DNA of 64,000 bases from Porphyrobacter sp. Lineage in GTDB: Bacteria; Pseudomonadota; Alphaproteobacteria; Sphingomonadales; Sphingomonadaceae. The translations under genes and the position numbers were made by a program. Positions 9,775 through 18,042 of the stretch are shown here, piece by piece. Where the stretch lies: positions 45,055-109,054 of the forward strand of contig WGLN01000003.1 of NCBI GenBank assembly GCA_016125555.1, written 5' to 3'. The number at the start of each line of letters is the position of its first letter. The first letter of the stretch is position 1. The notes beneath the pieces are model-generated. The model did not search any database. It was not told the origin of the DNA and worked only from the letters and a program-made list of their open reading frames with translations.

Positions 9775-9980
9775 AGCATCTCCTGATCCTTCTCGCGCGC
9801 GGCTGGCAGCTCGGCCCTTCGCGGCTGCTGCCGCCGACCTGCCGCTACATGCCCTCCTGCAGCGAATACGCGATCCAGGCGATTGGCAAGTATGGTGCGC
9901 TGAGGGGTGGATGGATGGCGGCGAAGCGGCTAATGCGCTGCCACCCCTGGGGCGGGCACGGTCATGATCCGGTTCCTTGA
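9771..9980 (+). CDS. yidD: Membrane protein insertion efficiency factor YidD
   Basis: This 69-residue protein of the UPF0161/YidD family helps YidC insert inner-membrane proteins and sits on the membrane through an amphipathic N-terminus. The family core is present: [20 protein letters not shown], with conserved Cys, and [14 protein letters not shown] at the end. The ATG overlaps the rnpA stop by four bases. The next gene, yidC, starts 67 bases downstream, so the conserved order is complete. Confidence 0.95.
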   Translation: MKHLLILLARGWQLGPSRLLPPTCRYMPSCSEYAIQAIGKYGALRGGWMAAKRLMRCHPWGGHGHDPVP

Positions 9981-9983
9981 GGG

Positions 9984-10012
9984 TTTAAACGGGACTGTTC
10001 TAATCCCATAAT
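9984..10012 (+). promoter_or_regulatory. Candidate promoter of yidC
   Basis: TTTAAA (9984-9989) and CATAAT (10007-10012) are 17 bases apart in the yidD-yidC gap. The -35 match is poor, but the AT content is high for this genome. It would allow yidC to be transcribed apart from rnpA. Confidence 0.3.
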
Positions 10013-10047
10013 ACACCTGTCGTCGCATTTTCTTAGGGCGCTTTCAC

Positions 10048-11841
10048 TTGGACAATCGCAATCTCCTCCTCGCCGTCGTGCTTTCGGGTCTGCTGATCCT
10101 CGGCTGGGACGTCGGCATGCGGTATTTCTACCCGCAGGCTTCGCTGAGTGCGCCGATGGCCGCCTCCGATCCCGCGGCCAAGGCGCCTTCGCAGGGCGCG
10201 CCCGGCACGGTCAAGCCGGCGGCCGATCTCGGCGGCGATCCCGCGCCCGCGCGCAAGGTCGATCTCACCGCCGCGCTCGCCAGTCCCGAGCGCGTGGCGA
10301 TCGACACTCCGCGCCTTGCCGGCTCGATCAACCTCGTCGGTGCGCGGATCGACGACATCGTGCTCAAGGACTACCGCCAGACGGTGAAGAAGGGTTCGGG
10401 CCCGGTGCGGCTGTTCGCCCCGGAATCGACGCCCGACCAGTATTTCGCCGAGTTCGGCTTCGTCACCAACGGGGTGCGCCAGCCTTCCGATGCGCGCTGG
10501 CAGGCGGACGGCGGCAAGCTCACCCCGACCAGCCCGGTCACCCTGACCCGCACCGATGCGGACGGCATCACCTACCGGATCCGCCTGACGGTGGACAAGG
10601 ACTACATGATCACGGCCGAGCAGACCGCGGTCAACGCAGGCACCACGGCGGCGACGGTCCAGCCTTTCGCGTTCATCAAGCGGACCAGCGCCAATGCCGG
10701 CCTGAGCACCTGGACCGCCCATACCGGCCCGATCTTCGCGGCCGATGACGTGGCGAGTTACGAGGTTTCCTACAAGTGCGGCTGGACGCTCCTGAGCACC
10801 TGCTACGGCCTCACCGAGGACAAGCTGCACAAGATCCCCGGCAAGGCCGACTGGCTCGGTTTCACCGACCAGTACTGGTTTGCCGCACTGGTGCCCGGCG
10901 CCGCCGCGGCGAGCGCGGATTTCCGCAAGGTCGGTGACGAGCTGTTCCGCGCCGACGTGCTCTACGCGCCGATCACGCTGCCGGCCGGCAAGGCGGTCAC
11001 CCGCGCGACGCGACTGTTCTCGGGCGCCAAGGAAAGCGCGCTGCTCGATCGCTACGAAGACAGCGGCATCGCCAAGTTCGGCCTCGCCATCACCTGGGGC
11101 TGGTTCTGGTTCTTCGAGAAGCCGTTCCTGTGGCTGCTGCGCACGCTCAACAGCGTGGTCGGCAATTTCGGCGTGGCGATCATCCTGCTCACGGTCATCA
11201 TCCGCGGGCTGATGTTCCCGGTCGCGCAGCGGCAGTTCGCCAGCATGGCGCAGATGAAGGCCGTGCAGCCCAAGATGAAAGCCATCCAGGAACGCTTCAA
11301 GGACGACAAGCAGCGCCAGCAGCAGGAGATCATGAAGCTCTACAAGGAGGAGAAGGTCAATCCGCTGGCCGGCTGCCTGCCGATGGTGATCCAGATCCCG
11401 GTCTTCTTCGCGCTCTACAAGGTGCTGGTGCTGGCGATCGAGATGCGGCACGAGCCCTTCGTGCTGTGGATCAAGGACCTCTCGGCTCCCGACCCCGCGC
11501 ATATCCTCAACCTGTTCGGGCTGCTGCCCTTCGTCGTGCCCGAACACAGCTTCCTTGCGATCGGGCCGCTGGCGGTGTTGCTGGGCATCACCATGTTCCT
11601 GACCTTCAAGCTCAACCCGTCCACCATGGACCCGGTGCAGCAGCAGATGTTCTCGTTCATGCCGTGGATTTTGATGTTCGTGATGGCGCCTTTCGCCGCG
11701 GGCTTGCTGATCTACTGGGTGACCTCGAACCTGCTCACCCTGGCGCAGCAGACCTACCTCTATTCGCGCCACCCGCAATTGAAGGCGGCGAACGTCAAGG
11801 CGAAGGAAGAGGAAGAACGCAAGAAGCCGGCGAAGGGCTGA
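10048..11841 (+). CDS. yidC: Membrane protein insertase YidC
   Basis: This Oxa1-family insertase places and folds inner-membrane proteins with or without SecYEG. It is 597 residues long. An N-terminal anchor helix (LLLAVVLSGLLILGWDVGM) is followed by a large periplasmic P1 domain (about 60-335). The conserved five-helix core starts near 350 (FGVAIILLTVIIRGLMFPV, with the groove Arg), with the coiled coil MKAVQPKMKAIQERF. MTPFF-type helices follow (ITMFLTFKLNPSTMDPVQQQM). The start is TTG at 10048, because DNRNLLL is the usual YidC N-terminus and no ATG fits. A Lys/Glu-rich tail ends the protein. engB follows after 6 bases. Confidence 0.96.
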   Translation: MDNRNLLLAVVLSGLLILGWDVGMRYFYPQASLSAPMAASDPAAKAPSQGAPGTVKPAADLGGDPAPARKVDLTAALASPERVAIDTPRLAGSINLVGARIDDIVLKDYRQTVKKGSGPVRLFAPESTPDQYFAEFGFVTNGVRQPSDARWQADGGKLTPTSPVTLTRTDADGITYRIRLTVDKDYMITAEQTAVNAGTTAATVQPFAFIKRTSANAGLSTWTAHTGPIFAADDVASYEVSYKCGWTLLSTCYGLTEDKLHKIPGKADWLGFTDQYWFAALVPGAAAASADFRKVGDELFRADVLYAPITLPAGKAVTRATRLFSGAKESALLDRYEDSGIAKFGLAITWGWFWFFEKPFLWLLRTLNSVVGNFGVAIILLTVIIRGLMFPVAQRQFASMAQMKAVQPKMKAIQERFKDDKQRQQQEIMKLYKEEKVNPLAGCLPMVIQIPVFFALYKVLVLAIEMRHEPFVLWIKDLSAPDPAHILNLFGLLPFVVPEHSFLAIGPLAVLLGITMFLTFKLNPSTMDPVQQQMFSFMPWILMFVMAPFAAGLLIYWVTSNLLTLAQQTYLYSRHPQLKAANVKAKEEEERKKPAKG

Positions 11842-11847
11842 AGGCGC

Positions 11848-12528
11848 GTGACCGAGCCCGACGAACAGACCGCGCGCGAGGAGGCGGCATCGCGGCTGTT
11901 TTCCGGGCCGGTCGATTTCCTCCTGTCCGCCCCGCAGCTGAAGTTCCTGCCCGATCCGATCGTGCCGGAACTGGCCTTCTGCGGGCGCTCCAACGTCGGC
12001 AAGTCCTCGCTGCTCAACGCGCTCACCGGGCGGAAGGCGATCGCCCGCGCCTCGGTGACGCCCGGCCGCACGCAGGAGCTCAATTTCTTCGACGTCGGGC
12101 GGGACGAGGAGGAGGGCGCCCTGCCGCTGTTCCGCCTCGTGGACATGCCCGGCTACGGCTTCGCCAAGGCGCCGGTGAAGGTGGTCGAGAAGTGGAAGGC
12201 GCTGGTCAATTCCTACCTGCGCGGCCGCGCGGTGCTGGCGCGCACGCTGGTGCTGGTCGACAGCCGCCACGGCCTCAAGGAGGTCGACCGGGCGATGATG
12301 AAGATGCTGGATGAAGCCGCGGTGGGCTATCGCATCGTGCTGACCAAGACCGACAAGATCAAGGCGAGCGAACTCGAAGCCGTCGCCGACAAGACCGCCG
12401 CCGAGGCGAGGAAGCACGTCGCGGCGCACCCCGAGATCCATCGCACCAGCGCCGAGAAGGGCATGGGCATCGCACGCCTGCGCGCCGCGGTGATTGCCGA
12501 TGCGCTCGGAGAGGATTGGGCGGGCTAG
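11848..12528 (+). CDS. engB: Ribosome biogenesis GTP-binding protein EngB/YsxC
   Basis: This essential GTPase of the TrmE-Era-EngA-EngB family is needed for 50S subunit assembly. It is 226 residues long. G1 is GRSNVGKSSLL near 46-56, followed by the G2 region with TPGRTQELNFF. G3 is DMPGYGFAKAP, G4 is TKTDKIK and the G5-like segment is HRTSAEKG. The start is GTG at 11848. The stop TAG is part of the CTAG that also ends otsA on the other strand. It sits six bases after yidC, so the two are cotranscribed. Confidence 0.95.
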   Translation: MTEPDEQTAREEAASRLFSGPVDFLLSAPQLKFLPDPIVPELAFCGRSNVGKSSLLNALTGRKAIARASVTPGRTQELNFFDVGRDEEEGALPLFRLVDMPGYGFAKAPVKVVEKWKALVNSYLRGRAVLARTLVLVDSRHGLKEVDRAMMKMLDEAAVGYRIVLTKTDKIKASELEAVADKTAAEARKHVAAHPEIHRTSAEKGMGIARLRAAVIADALGEDWAG

Positions 12529-13952
12529 GCCAGCCGCCGCCCTATCCGCGCGCGCGCCAGATCCTCGCAGAAACGCCGCGTCCAAGCCTGCACGTTGTCG
12601 TCGCGGATCGTGCCGATCATCGCCTGGTAGCGCGCCTTGCGCTCGGCGAGCGGCATGTCGAGCGCGATGCGGATCGCGTGGGCGATGTCATCGGGGCTGT
12701 AGGGATTGACCAGCACCGCGCCCGCGCCCGCCGCCTCCAGCTGCTGCGCCGCGCCCGCGAAGCGCGAGAGGATCAGCACGCCCGGGTCCTCCGGGTCCTG
12801 CGCAGCGACATATTCCTTGGCGACGAGGTTCATCCCATCGCGCAGGGGCGTGACCAGCCCGATCTTGGCGGCGCGGAAGAAGCCGTAGAGCTCGGCATGC
12901 GAATAGCCGCGGTTGACGTAGCGGATCGGCACGAGATCGACCTCGCTCCTCGCCCCGTTGATCTGTCCAGTCTTCTGTTCGAGCAGCATCCGGATCTGCT
13001 GGTAGCTTTCCACGTCCTCGCGGCTCGGCGGGGCGATCTGGATGAACACGAGATCGCGGACCCGTTCGGGATGCTGGTCGAAAAAGCGGCCGATGCCGTC
13101 GATCCGTTCGGGCAGGCCCTTGGAATAGTCGAGCCGGTCGACCCCGATCATCGCGGTGCGGTGGCGGGTGGATTCGATCAGCCGCTGCTGCGCCACCTGC
13201 GCGGCCTCGGCGGCGCCCTCGGTCTGGAAGTGCTCCCAGTCGATGCCGATCGGATAGGCGCGCGCGACGGTGGTGCGCCCCTCGTAGCGGATCGTGCCGG
13301 TGTCCTCCTCGACCTCGGCGCCCAGTTCCTTGCGGCAATAGTGCAGGAAGCTCTCGCGCCATTCGCCGTTCTGGAAGCCGATCAGGTCGTATTCGAGCAT
13401 GGTCTTTACCAGCCGCTCGTGGAACGGCAGCGAAACGAACAGGCGGGTCGGCGGCCAGGGAATGTGGAGGAAGAAGCCGATGCGGTTCTTCACGCCGCGC
13501 GCACGCAGCCGCTCGCCCAGCGGCATGAGGTGGTAATCGTGCACCCAGACGAGGTCGTCCTCCTCGATCAGCGGGGTCACGCGTTCGGCGAAAAGCTCGT
13601 TGACCCGCTCGTAGCCCCTGCCCGTTTCGCGTTCGTAGCGGGTCAGGTCGAGCCGGTAGTGGAACAGCGGCCAAAGCGTGGCGTTGGCATAGCCGTTGTA
13701 GTATTCGTCGATGTCGCGGTGCGAGAGGTCCATCGTGGCGGTGGTCACACCGCCGGTGCGCTGCAGGTTGATGTTGCCGTCGGCGTCTTCGCTTTCCTGT
13801 CCGGACCAGCCGAACCAGATCCCGCCATGTTCGCGCAGCGCGGCGTTGAGCGCGCCCGCAAGGCCACCCTGCGCGCCCGCGACCCCGCGCGCCTTGGGAA
13901 CCGCGACGCGGTTCGAGATGACGACCAGCCGTTCTATCGCACGCTGCTCCAC
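12525..13952 (-). CDS. otsA: Trehalose-6-phosphate synthase
   Basis: This GT20 retaining glycosyltransferase joins UDP-glucose to glucose-6-phosphate, giving trehalose-6-phosphate for osmotic and stress protection. The 475-residue protein has the N-terminal signature LVVISNRVAVP. It also has GGLAGALN, LVWVHDYHLMPLG, GFFLHIPWPP, GVDRLDYSKGLPERIDG and LRDGMNLVAKEYVAAQ, all intact. It is the last gene of otsB-GH15-otsA. Its start overlaps the end of the GH15 gene by 19 bases, so translation is probably coupled. The TAG stop shares the same CTAG with engB. Confidence 0.96.
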   Translation of the reverse strand: MEQRAIERLVVISNRVAVPKARGVAGAQGGLAGALNAALREHGGIWFGWSGQESEDADGNINLQRTGGVTTATMDLSHRDIDEYYNGYANATLWPLFHYRLDLTRYERETGRGYERVNELFAERVTPLIEEDDLVWVHDYHLMPLGERLRARGVKNRIGFFLHIPWPPTRLFVSLPFHERLVKTMLEYDLIGFQNGEWRESFLHYCRKELGAEVEEDTGTIRYEGRTTVARAYPIGIDWEHFQTEGAAEAAQVAQQRLIESTRHRTAMIGVDRLDYSKGLPERIDGIGRFFDQHPERVRDLVFIQIAPPSREDVESYQQIRMLLEQKTGQINGARSEVDLVPIRYVNRGYSHAELYGFFRAAKIGLVTPLRDGMNLVAKEYVAAQDPEDPGVLILSRFAGAAQQLEAAGAGAVLVNPYSPDDIAHAIRIALDMPLAERKARYQAMIGTIRDDNVQAWTRRFCEDLARARIGRRLA

Positions 13953-15736
13953 GGTTTGGACAACAGGCCCGCGCAGTTGATGACGCCGACCAGCGAATAG
14001 GTCTGGGGGAAGTTACCCCAAAGCTCCCCTGTGTTGTAGTCGAGATCCTCGCTGAGCAAGCCGGATGCGGTGGTGTGAGAGAGCATGGTGGTGAACAGCC
14101 GCCGCGCCTCCTCGATGCGCCCGGCGAGGTGGAGCGCCTCGATCAGCCAGAAGGTGCAGACGTTGAAGGCGGTCTCGGGCGCGCCGAAATCGTCCTCGGC
14201 GGCATAGCGCAGCATGAAGTCGCCGCGCCGCAGGTGTTTCTCGACCGCGGCGAAGGTCGAAAGGAAGCGCGGATTGTCGGGCGAGAGGAACCGCAGTTCG
14301 ACCATCTGCAGCAGGCTTGCGTCGAGATAGTCGCTCTCGAAACTGGCACCGTAATGCCCGCCCTCGCCGTTCTCGACCCAGGCCTCTTCCTCGATCTTCG
14401 CGCGGATCGCGTCGGCACGCGTCCGCCACAGCGCCGCGCGGTCCGCCTTGCCGAGCCATTCGGCGGTCATCGCCAGGCGGTCGCAGGCGGCCCAGCTCAT
14501 CACCGCCGAGTAGGTGTGCACCTCCTGCCGGGTGCGGAACTCCCAGAGCCCGGCGTCGGGCTGGTCGTGCATCGCCCAGGCCATCTCGCCGACCTCTTCG
14601 AGGCTGGCGAAGTCCTGATCGTCGGCCATCCGCAGCAGGCGGCGGTCGAGGAAGCCCTGCACTGTCGGCAGCACGATCTGGCCGTAGCAGTCGTGCTGGA
14701 TCTGCTGGTAGGCCGCATTGCCGCGCCGCACCGGCCCCATGCCGCGATAGCCGGCGAGCCAGCCGGCGGTGGTTTCGGACAGCTCGGCGACCCCCATCAC
14801 CGAATAGAGCGGCTGGATCTGGCCGCCTTGGGCATTGTCGACGATGTTGCGCAGATAGGCGAGGTACTTCTCCAGCACGTCGAGCGCGCCGAGGCGGTTC
14901 AGCGCCTGCACGGTGTAGTAGGAATCGCGGATCCAGCAGTAGCGGTAGTCCCAGTTGCGCTCAGAATTGGGCGCCTCGGGGATCGAGGTGGTGAGCGCGG
15001 CGACGATCGCGCCGGTCTCCTCGTGCTGGCACAGCTTGAGGGTGATGGCGCAGCGGATCACCTCCTCCTGCCATTCGAAGGGCGTGGCAAGGCCGCGCAC
15101 CCAGCGCTGCCAGTAGCTGCGCGTCGCCTGCTCCATGCGGCGCACTTCCTCGCGCAGATTGCCGGCGAAGGGCTCGTCGGGGCCGAGGAAGAAGTGCAGG
15201 TCCTCCTCGACGCGAAAGACCCGTTGTTCGAGGATGAAGCCGACCGGCGCATCGGTGCTCAGCCGCAAGGCCTGTGGGCCGACGAGATAGCGGATGTGGT
15301 TTGTGCCGTGGGTCGTCTCGGCGAGCGCCGCGCCGTAATCGCGCAAGGGACGCAGCACCACCTTGATGCGCGGGTGCCCGGCGACCGGGCGCACGATCCG
15401 CGCGATCGCGACGGGCCGATACATCCGCCCCTTGCCCTCGTGGCGCGGGCAGAAGTCGAGCACCTCGACCGCGCTGCCGTCCTCGGCCTCGAGCCGGGTG
15501 ACGAGGATCGGGGTGTTGCGGATATATTCCTGCGTCGCGCGCACCTGCCCGACCAGCTCGAAGCGCCAGGTCCCCGCATCGCGCTGCGCGCCGTTGAGCA
15601 GCGTGCAGAACACCGGGTCGCCGTCGACCCGCGGCACGCAGGACCACGCCACCGCGCCCTCGCGGTCGATCAGCGCGCTGACCTGGCAATTGCCGATCGG
15701 CCAGAGTTCGAGGTCCGGGGTCACAGTTCCAGCCAC
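13934..15736 (-). CDS. Glycoside hydrolase family 15 (glucoamylase/trehalase-like)
   Basis: This 600-residue cytoplasmic protein of the GH15 type has no signal peptide. The N-terminal beta domain starts at LELWPIGNCQVSALIDREGAVAWSC. The (alpha/alpha)6 barrel starts near residue 240 with ERNWDYRYCWIRDSYYTVQAL. The C-terminal part has DFGAPETAFNVCTFWLIEAL and LLSEDLDYNTGELWGNFPQT, where acidic catalytic residues normally lie. Family members cleave alpha-linked glucosides; some actinobacterial and archaeal members are trehalases. Being placed between otsB and otsA, it could break down trehalose or supply glucose units from glycogen-like chains. The start is GTG 15736, overlapping otsB by 16 bases. 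Confidence 0.9.
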   Translation of the reverse strand: MAGTVTPDLELWPIGNCQVSALIDREGAVAWSCVPRVDGDPVFCTLLNGAQRDAGTWRFELVGQVRATQEYIRNTPILVTRLEAEDGSAVEVLDFCPRHEGKGRMYRPVAIARIVRPVAGHPRIKVVLRPLRDYGAALAETTHGTNHIRYLVGPQALRLSTDAPVGFILEQRVFRVEEDLHFFLGPDEPFAGNLREEVRRMEQATRSYWQRWVRGLATPFEWQEEVIRCAITLKLCQHEETGAIVAALTTSIPEAPNSERNWDYRYCWIRDSYYTVQALNRLGALDVLEKYLAYLRNIVDNAQGGQIQPLYSVMGVAELSETTAGWLAGYRGMGPVRRGNAAYQQIQHDCYGQIVLPTVQGFLDRRLLRMADDQDFASLEEVGEMAWAMHDQPDAGLWEFRTRQEVHTYSAVMSWAACDRLAMTAEWLGKADRAALWRTRADAIRAKIEEEAWVENGEGGHYGASFESDYLDASLLQMVELRFLSPDNPRFLSTFAAVEKHLRRGDFMLRYAAEDDFGAPETAFNVCTFWLIEALHLAGRIEEARRLFTTMLSHTTASGLLSEDLDYNTGELWGNFPQTYSLVGVINCAGLLSKPWSSVR

Positions 15737-16461
15737 GCGTGGACATCCTTTACGCTGTCGAGGGAGAAGCGGGCGGCGGCGGATGGCCGCTCGCCGACCG
15801 CAATGCCGAAGCCGCCACGCCGGGCGCAGGCGGCGAAGCCGTCCTCGTCGGTGACATCGTCGCCGAGGAACACCGGCCGCGCGCCGGCGAAGGGCGCATG
15901 GCCGAGCAGCAGCTCGACCGCGCCGCCCTTGTCCGCGCCGGGCCAGACCAGCTCGATTACCGCCTTGCCGCGCTTGGTGGCGAGGCCATGCTCGGTGGCG
16001 AGACCGTCGGCGAAGCGGTGGGCCTCGCCTTCGAGATCGGGCCGGGCGCGGAAATGCAGCGCCCCGCCATGCGCCTTGCGCTCGTAGAGCAGGCCGTTGT
16101 CGCGGGCATAATCATCGAGCGCCGCGGCGGCAGCCGCAGGAAGCGGCTCCGCCTCGCGCAAGGGCACGCCGTCCGGGGCGAGCACGTGGCCGCCATGCGA
16201 TCCGGCAAGGTGCAGCGGCACCGCCCCGAGATGCGCGGTGAGGTTGTCGATCCCGCGCCCGCTGACCAGCGCCAGCGCCCCGCCGAGCCGTTCGGCGAGC
16301 GTCTCCAGCCCCGCGCCGAGCCGCTCCGGCACGCGGATCGCGTCCGGCCCCTCGGCGATCTCCACCAGCGTCCCGTCGAAATCGAGAAACAGCGCGAGCG
16401 GGCCCTCCGCCAGCAGGCTCGCGAGGCTGGGCGGGGCGGGAAGGCGGGGACGCGTCTTCAT
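15721..16461 (-). CDS. otsB: Trehalose-6-phosphate phosphatase
   Basis: This HAD subfamily IIB phosphatase converts trehalose-6-phosphate to trehalose, the second step after OtsA. It is 246 residues long. Motif I is LFLDFDGTLVEIA near 29-41. Next come LVSGRGIDNL (motif II region), SHGGHVLAPDG, the Lys in KRGKAVIELVWPGADKGGAVE, and motif IV FLGDDVTDEDGF. I start at ATG 16461 (MKTRPRLP); the ORF track start 20 codons upstream adds sequence without family likeness. It is the first gene of the trehalose cluster, and its end overlaps the GH15 start. Confidence 0.93.
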   Translation of the reverse strand: MKTRPRLPAPPSLASLLAEGPLALFLDFDGTLVEIAEGPDAIRVPERLGAGLETLAERLGGALALVSGRGIDNLTAHLGAVPLHLAGSHGGHVLAPDGVPLREAEPLPAAAAAALDDYARDNGLLYERKAHGGALHFRARPDLEGEAHRFADGLATEHGLATKRGKAVIELVWPGADKGGAVELLLGHAPFAGARPVFLGDDVTDEDGFAACARRGGFGIAVGERPSAAARFSLDSVKDVHAWLEL

Positions 16462-16594
16462 CGCTGCGAGACATAGAGCCTGAAGCGCGCGCGTCAAACC
16501 GCCTCTTCGCAGATGCAGCACATCACCGGCTGCGCCATTTCAACCGCAGCGGGCGCGCGCGAAGGAGAGGCCCGGCATGACCGCGCGGCCTGAA

Positions 16595-17302
16595 TCAGGC
16601 GCCTTCGATCTCCCCGCGCCGCTCGAGCCAGCGGGCAATCAGCCAGAACAAGAGCGCCCAGGACGCCCCGACCGTCCATCCCGCGAGCACGTCGGAGGGC
16701 CAGTGCACCCCGAGATAGACCCGGCTGATCCCGATCGCGAGCGTCAGCAGGACGGCGAGCACGAGGTAATAGGCCTTGAGCGCGCGATTGGGCTCGACCC
16801 GCACCAGCAACGCGGCCAGCGTCAGGTAGGTCACCGCCGACAGCATCGAATGGCCGCTCGGAAAGCTGGCAGTGTAGACCATCGCGCCGTGCGGCACCAG
16901 TTCGGGCCGCGGGCGGTCGAATCCCTGCTTGAGGAGCGTGCTGACGACGAAGCCGCTGATCACCGCGCCCAGCATCAGCCACATCGCCCGGCGCTTTCCG
17001 CTGAGCAGCAGATACCCCGCCACCGACAGCGTCAGCAGCGCCAGGATGCCCATGCCGCCCAGCGCGGTTATGTCGCGGAAGAACTCCTCCAGCCAGCCGG
17101 GGCCGATCGGATCGGAGAGGTCCGCGGGGTTCCTGAGCGCGAGCAGCAGGCGGGTGTCGAGTGCGTGGCTCGCGCCGTCCTGCACCGCCTCGGCGATCTC
17201 GAGGAAACCCCACACCGCGGCGGCGATCGCGGCAAGCGACGCGAGGGTCCAGAACTGGAAGCGCTCGCGCAGGTGGAAGATATCGTCTCGGCCAAGCTTC
17301 AC
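16595..17302 (-). CDS. PAP2-family membrane phosphatase
   Basis: This 235-residue integral membrane protein has about six helices and the three-part acid phosphatase signature KQGFDRPRP, SFPSGHSM and SRVYLGVHWPSDV. Those residues form the active site facing the periplasm in lipid phosphatases that act on phosphatidic acid, phosphatidylglycerol phosphate or undecaprenyl pyrophosphate. Which substrate is used here cannot be seen. A soluble stretch (about 50-90: DTRLLLALRNPADL) follows the first helix. The gene lies 42 bases after the VOC gene and 133 bases before otsB on the same strand. That 133-base gap holds no clear feature. Confidence 0.88.
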   Translation of the reverse strand: MKLGRDDIFHLRERFQFWTLASLAAIAAAVWGFLEIAEAVQDGASHALDTRLLLALRNPADLSDPIGPGWLEEFFRDITALGGMGILALLTLSVAGYLLLSGKRRAMWLMLGAVISGFVVSTLLKQGFDRPRPELVPHGAMVYTASFPSGHSMLSAVTYLTLAALLVRVEPNRALKAYYLVLAVLLTLAIGISRVYLGVHWPSDVLAGWTVGASWALLFWLIARWLERRGEIEGA

Positions 17303-17344
17303 GTGCAGTGCAACGCGCCCGGCGAGGGACTTGTTCCGGCCCGC

Positions 17345-17764
17345 TCAGGTCTCGAACAATTGCCCCATGTCCGCAAACGCCTTGAACTCGAGCGCGTTTC
17401 CCGAGGGATCGCGCAGGAACATCGTCGCCTGTTCGCCCGGCTGGCCTTTGAAGCGGATGGTCGGCGCGATCACGAAGGCGGTGCCCGCCGCGCGCAGCCG
17501 TACGGCCAGCGCCTCCCATTCGTCCATCGACAGCACCAGGCCGAAATGCGGCACCGGCACGCCGTGGCCATCGACATGGGTGTTCGCCCGGTCCCCCGCC
17601 TGTCCGGGCGCGAGGTGGGCGACGATCTGGTGGCCGTGGAAATCGAAATCGATCCACTCGTCCGAAGAACGCCCCTCGGCGCAGCCCATCGCCTCGCCGT
17701 AGAAGGCCCGCGCGGCGGCAAGGTCGTGAACCGGGAAGGCGAGGTGGAACGGGGGCAGGCTCAT
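17345..17764 (-). CDS. VOC-family protein (glyoxalase/dioxygenase fold)
   Basis: This 139-residue protein is made of two beta-alpha-beta-beta-beta modules. The metal-ligand pattern of the vicinal oxygen chelate fold is visible: [12 protein letters not shown] with a His near residue 7, HFGLVLSM with a His in the middle, and [15 protein letters not shown] with the Glu near the end. Family members include glyoxalases, fosfomycin-resistance enzymes and dioxygenases. The exact reaction is unknown, and similar proteins are usually annotated only as VOC family. The ATG at 17764 fits the fold; the 56-residue extension in the ORF track does not. Confidence 0.85.
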   Translation of the reverse strand: MSLPPFHLAFPVHDLAAARAFYGEAMGCAEGRSSDEWIDFDFHGHQIVAHLAPGQAGDRANTHVDGHGVPVPHFGLVLSMDEWEALAVRLRAAGTAFVIAPTIRFKGQPGEQATMFLRDPSGNALEFKAFADMGQLFET

Positions 17765-17945
17765 GCCGCGCGGCATAGCGCAGGGCGGGGCGGCGTGGAA
17801 CGATTTTCCTACCGGCTGCCGATCTGCCAGCCTCGATCCTGCCATGCGACGCCCCCCGATCCGCAGCCATGCCCCCGCCATCACGCGCGAAGAGTTCGAC
17901 GCGATGCTCGCCCGTTTCATCGCCCGCAGCAATTCCGCTTCTGGA

Positions 17946-17962
17946 GTGTCTCAAGTGTCTCC
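17946..17962. repeat. GTGTCTC tandem motif, copy 1
   Basis: GTGTCTCAAGTGTCTCC contains GTGTCTC twice at a 9-base period. A near copy (one mismatch) lies at 58864-58880, 41 kb away, also between genes. The surrounding 278-base gap (17765-18042) holds a weak short ORF (17844-17990) but no gene I can support. Confidence 0.45.
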
Positions 17963-18042
17963 CCGTTCAGCGTCGACACCGCCGGGATGAACGCCTAGGG
18001 GAGGGCTCCAGGACAGCCCGGCAAGGTGGAGCAGGCGCCCCC

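Noticed and set aside
10033-12585. Minus-strand ORF of 850 codons opposite yidC-engB
   Set aside because: It is a His/Arg/Asp-rich shadow of YidC and EngB on the other strand, with no start signal and no family motif.
16494-17954. Long minus-strand ORF across PAP2 and VOC genes
   Set aside because: It is an out-of-frame shadow of two genes on the same strand; the two shorter frames carry clear PAP2 and VOC motifs.
17844-17990. Short plus-strand ORF ([18 protein letters not shown]...) before the GST gene
   Set aside because: It has only 48 codons, no clear ribosome-binding site and no recognisable domain, and it contains the GTGTCTC repeat. It may be a remnant but is not supported as a gene.
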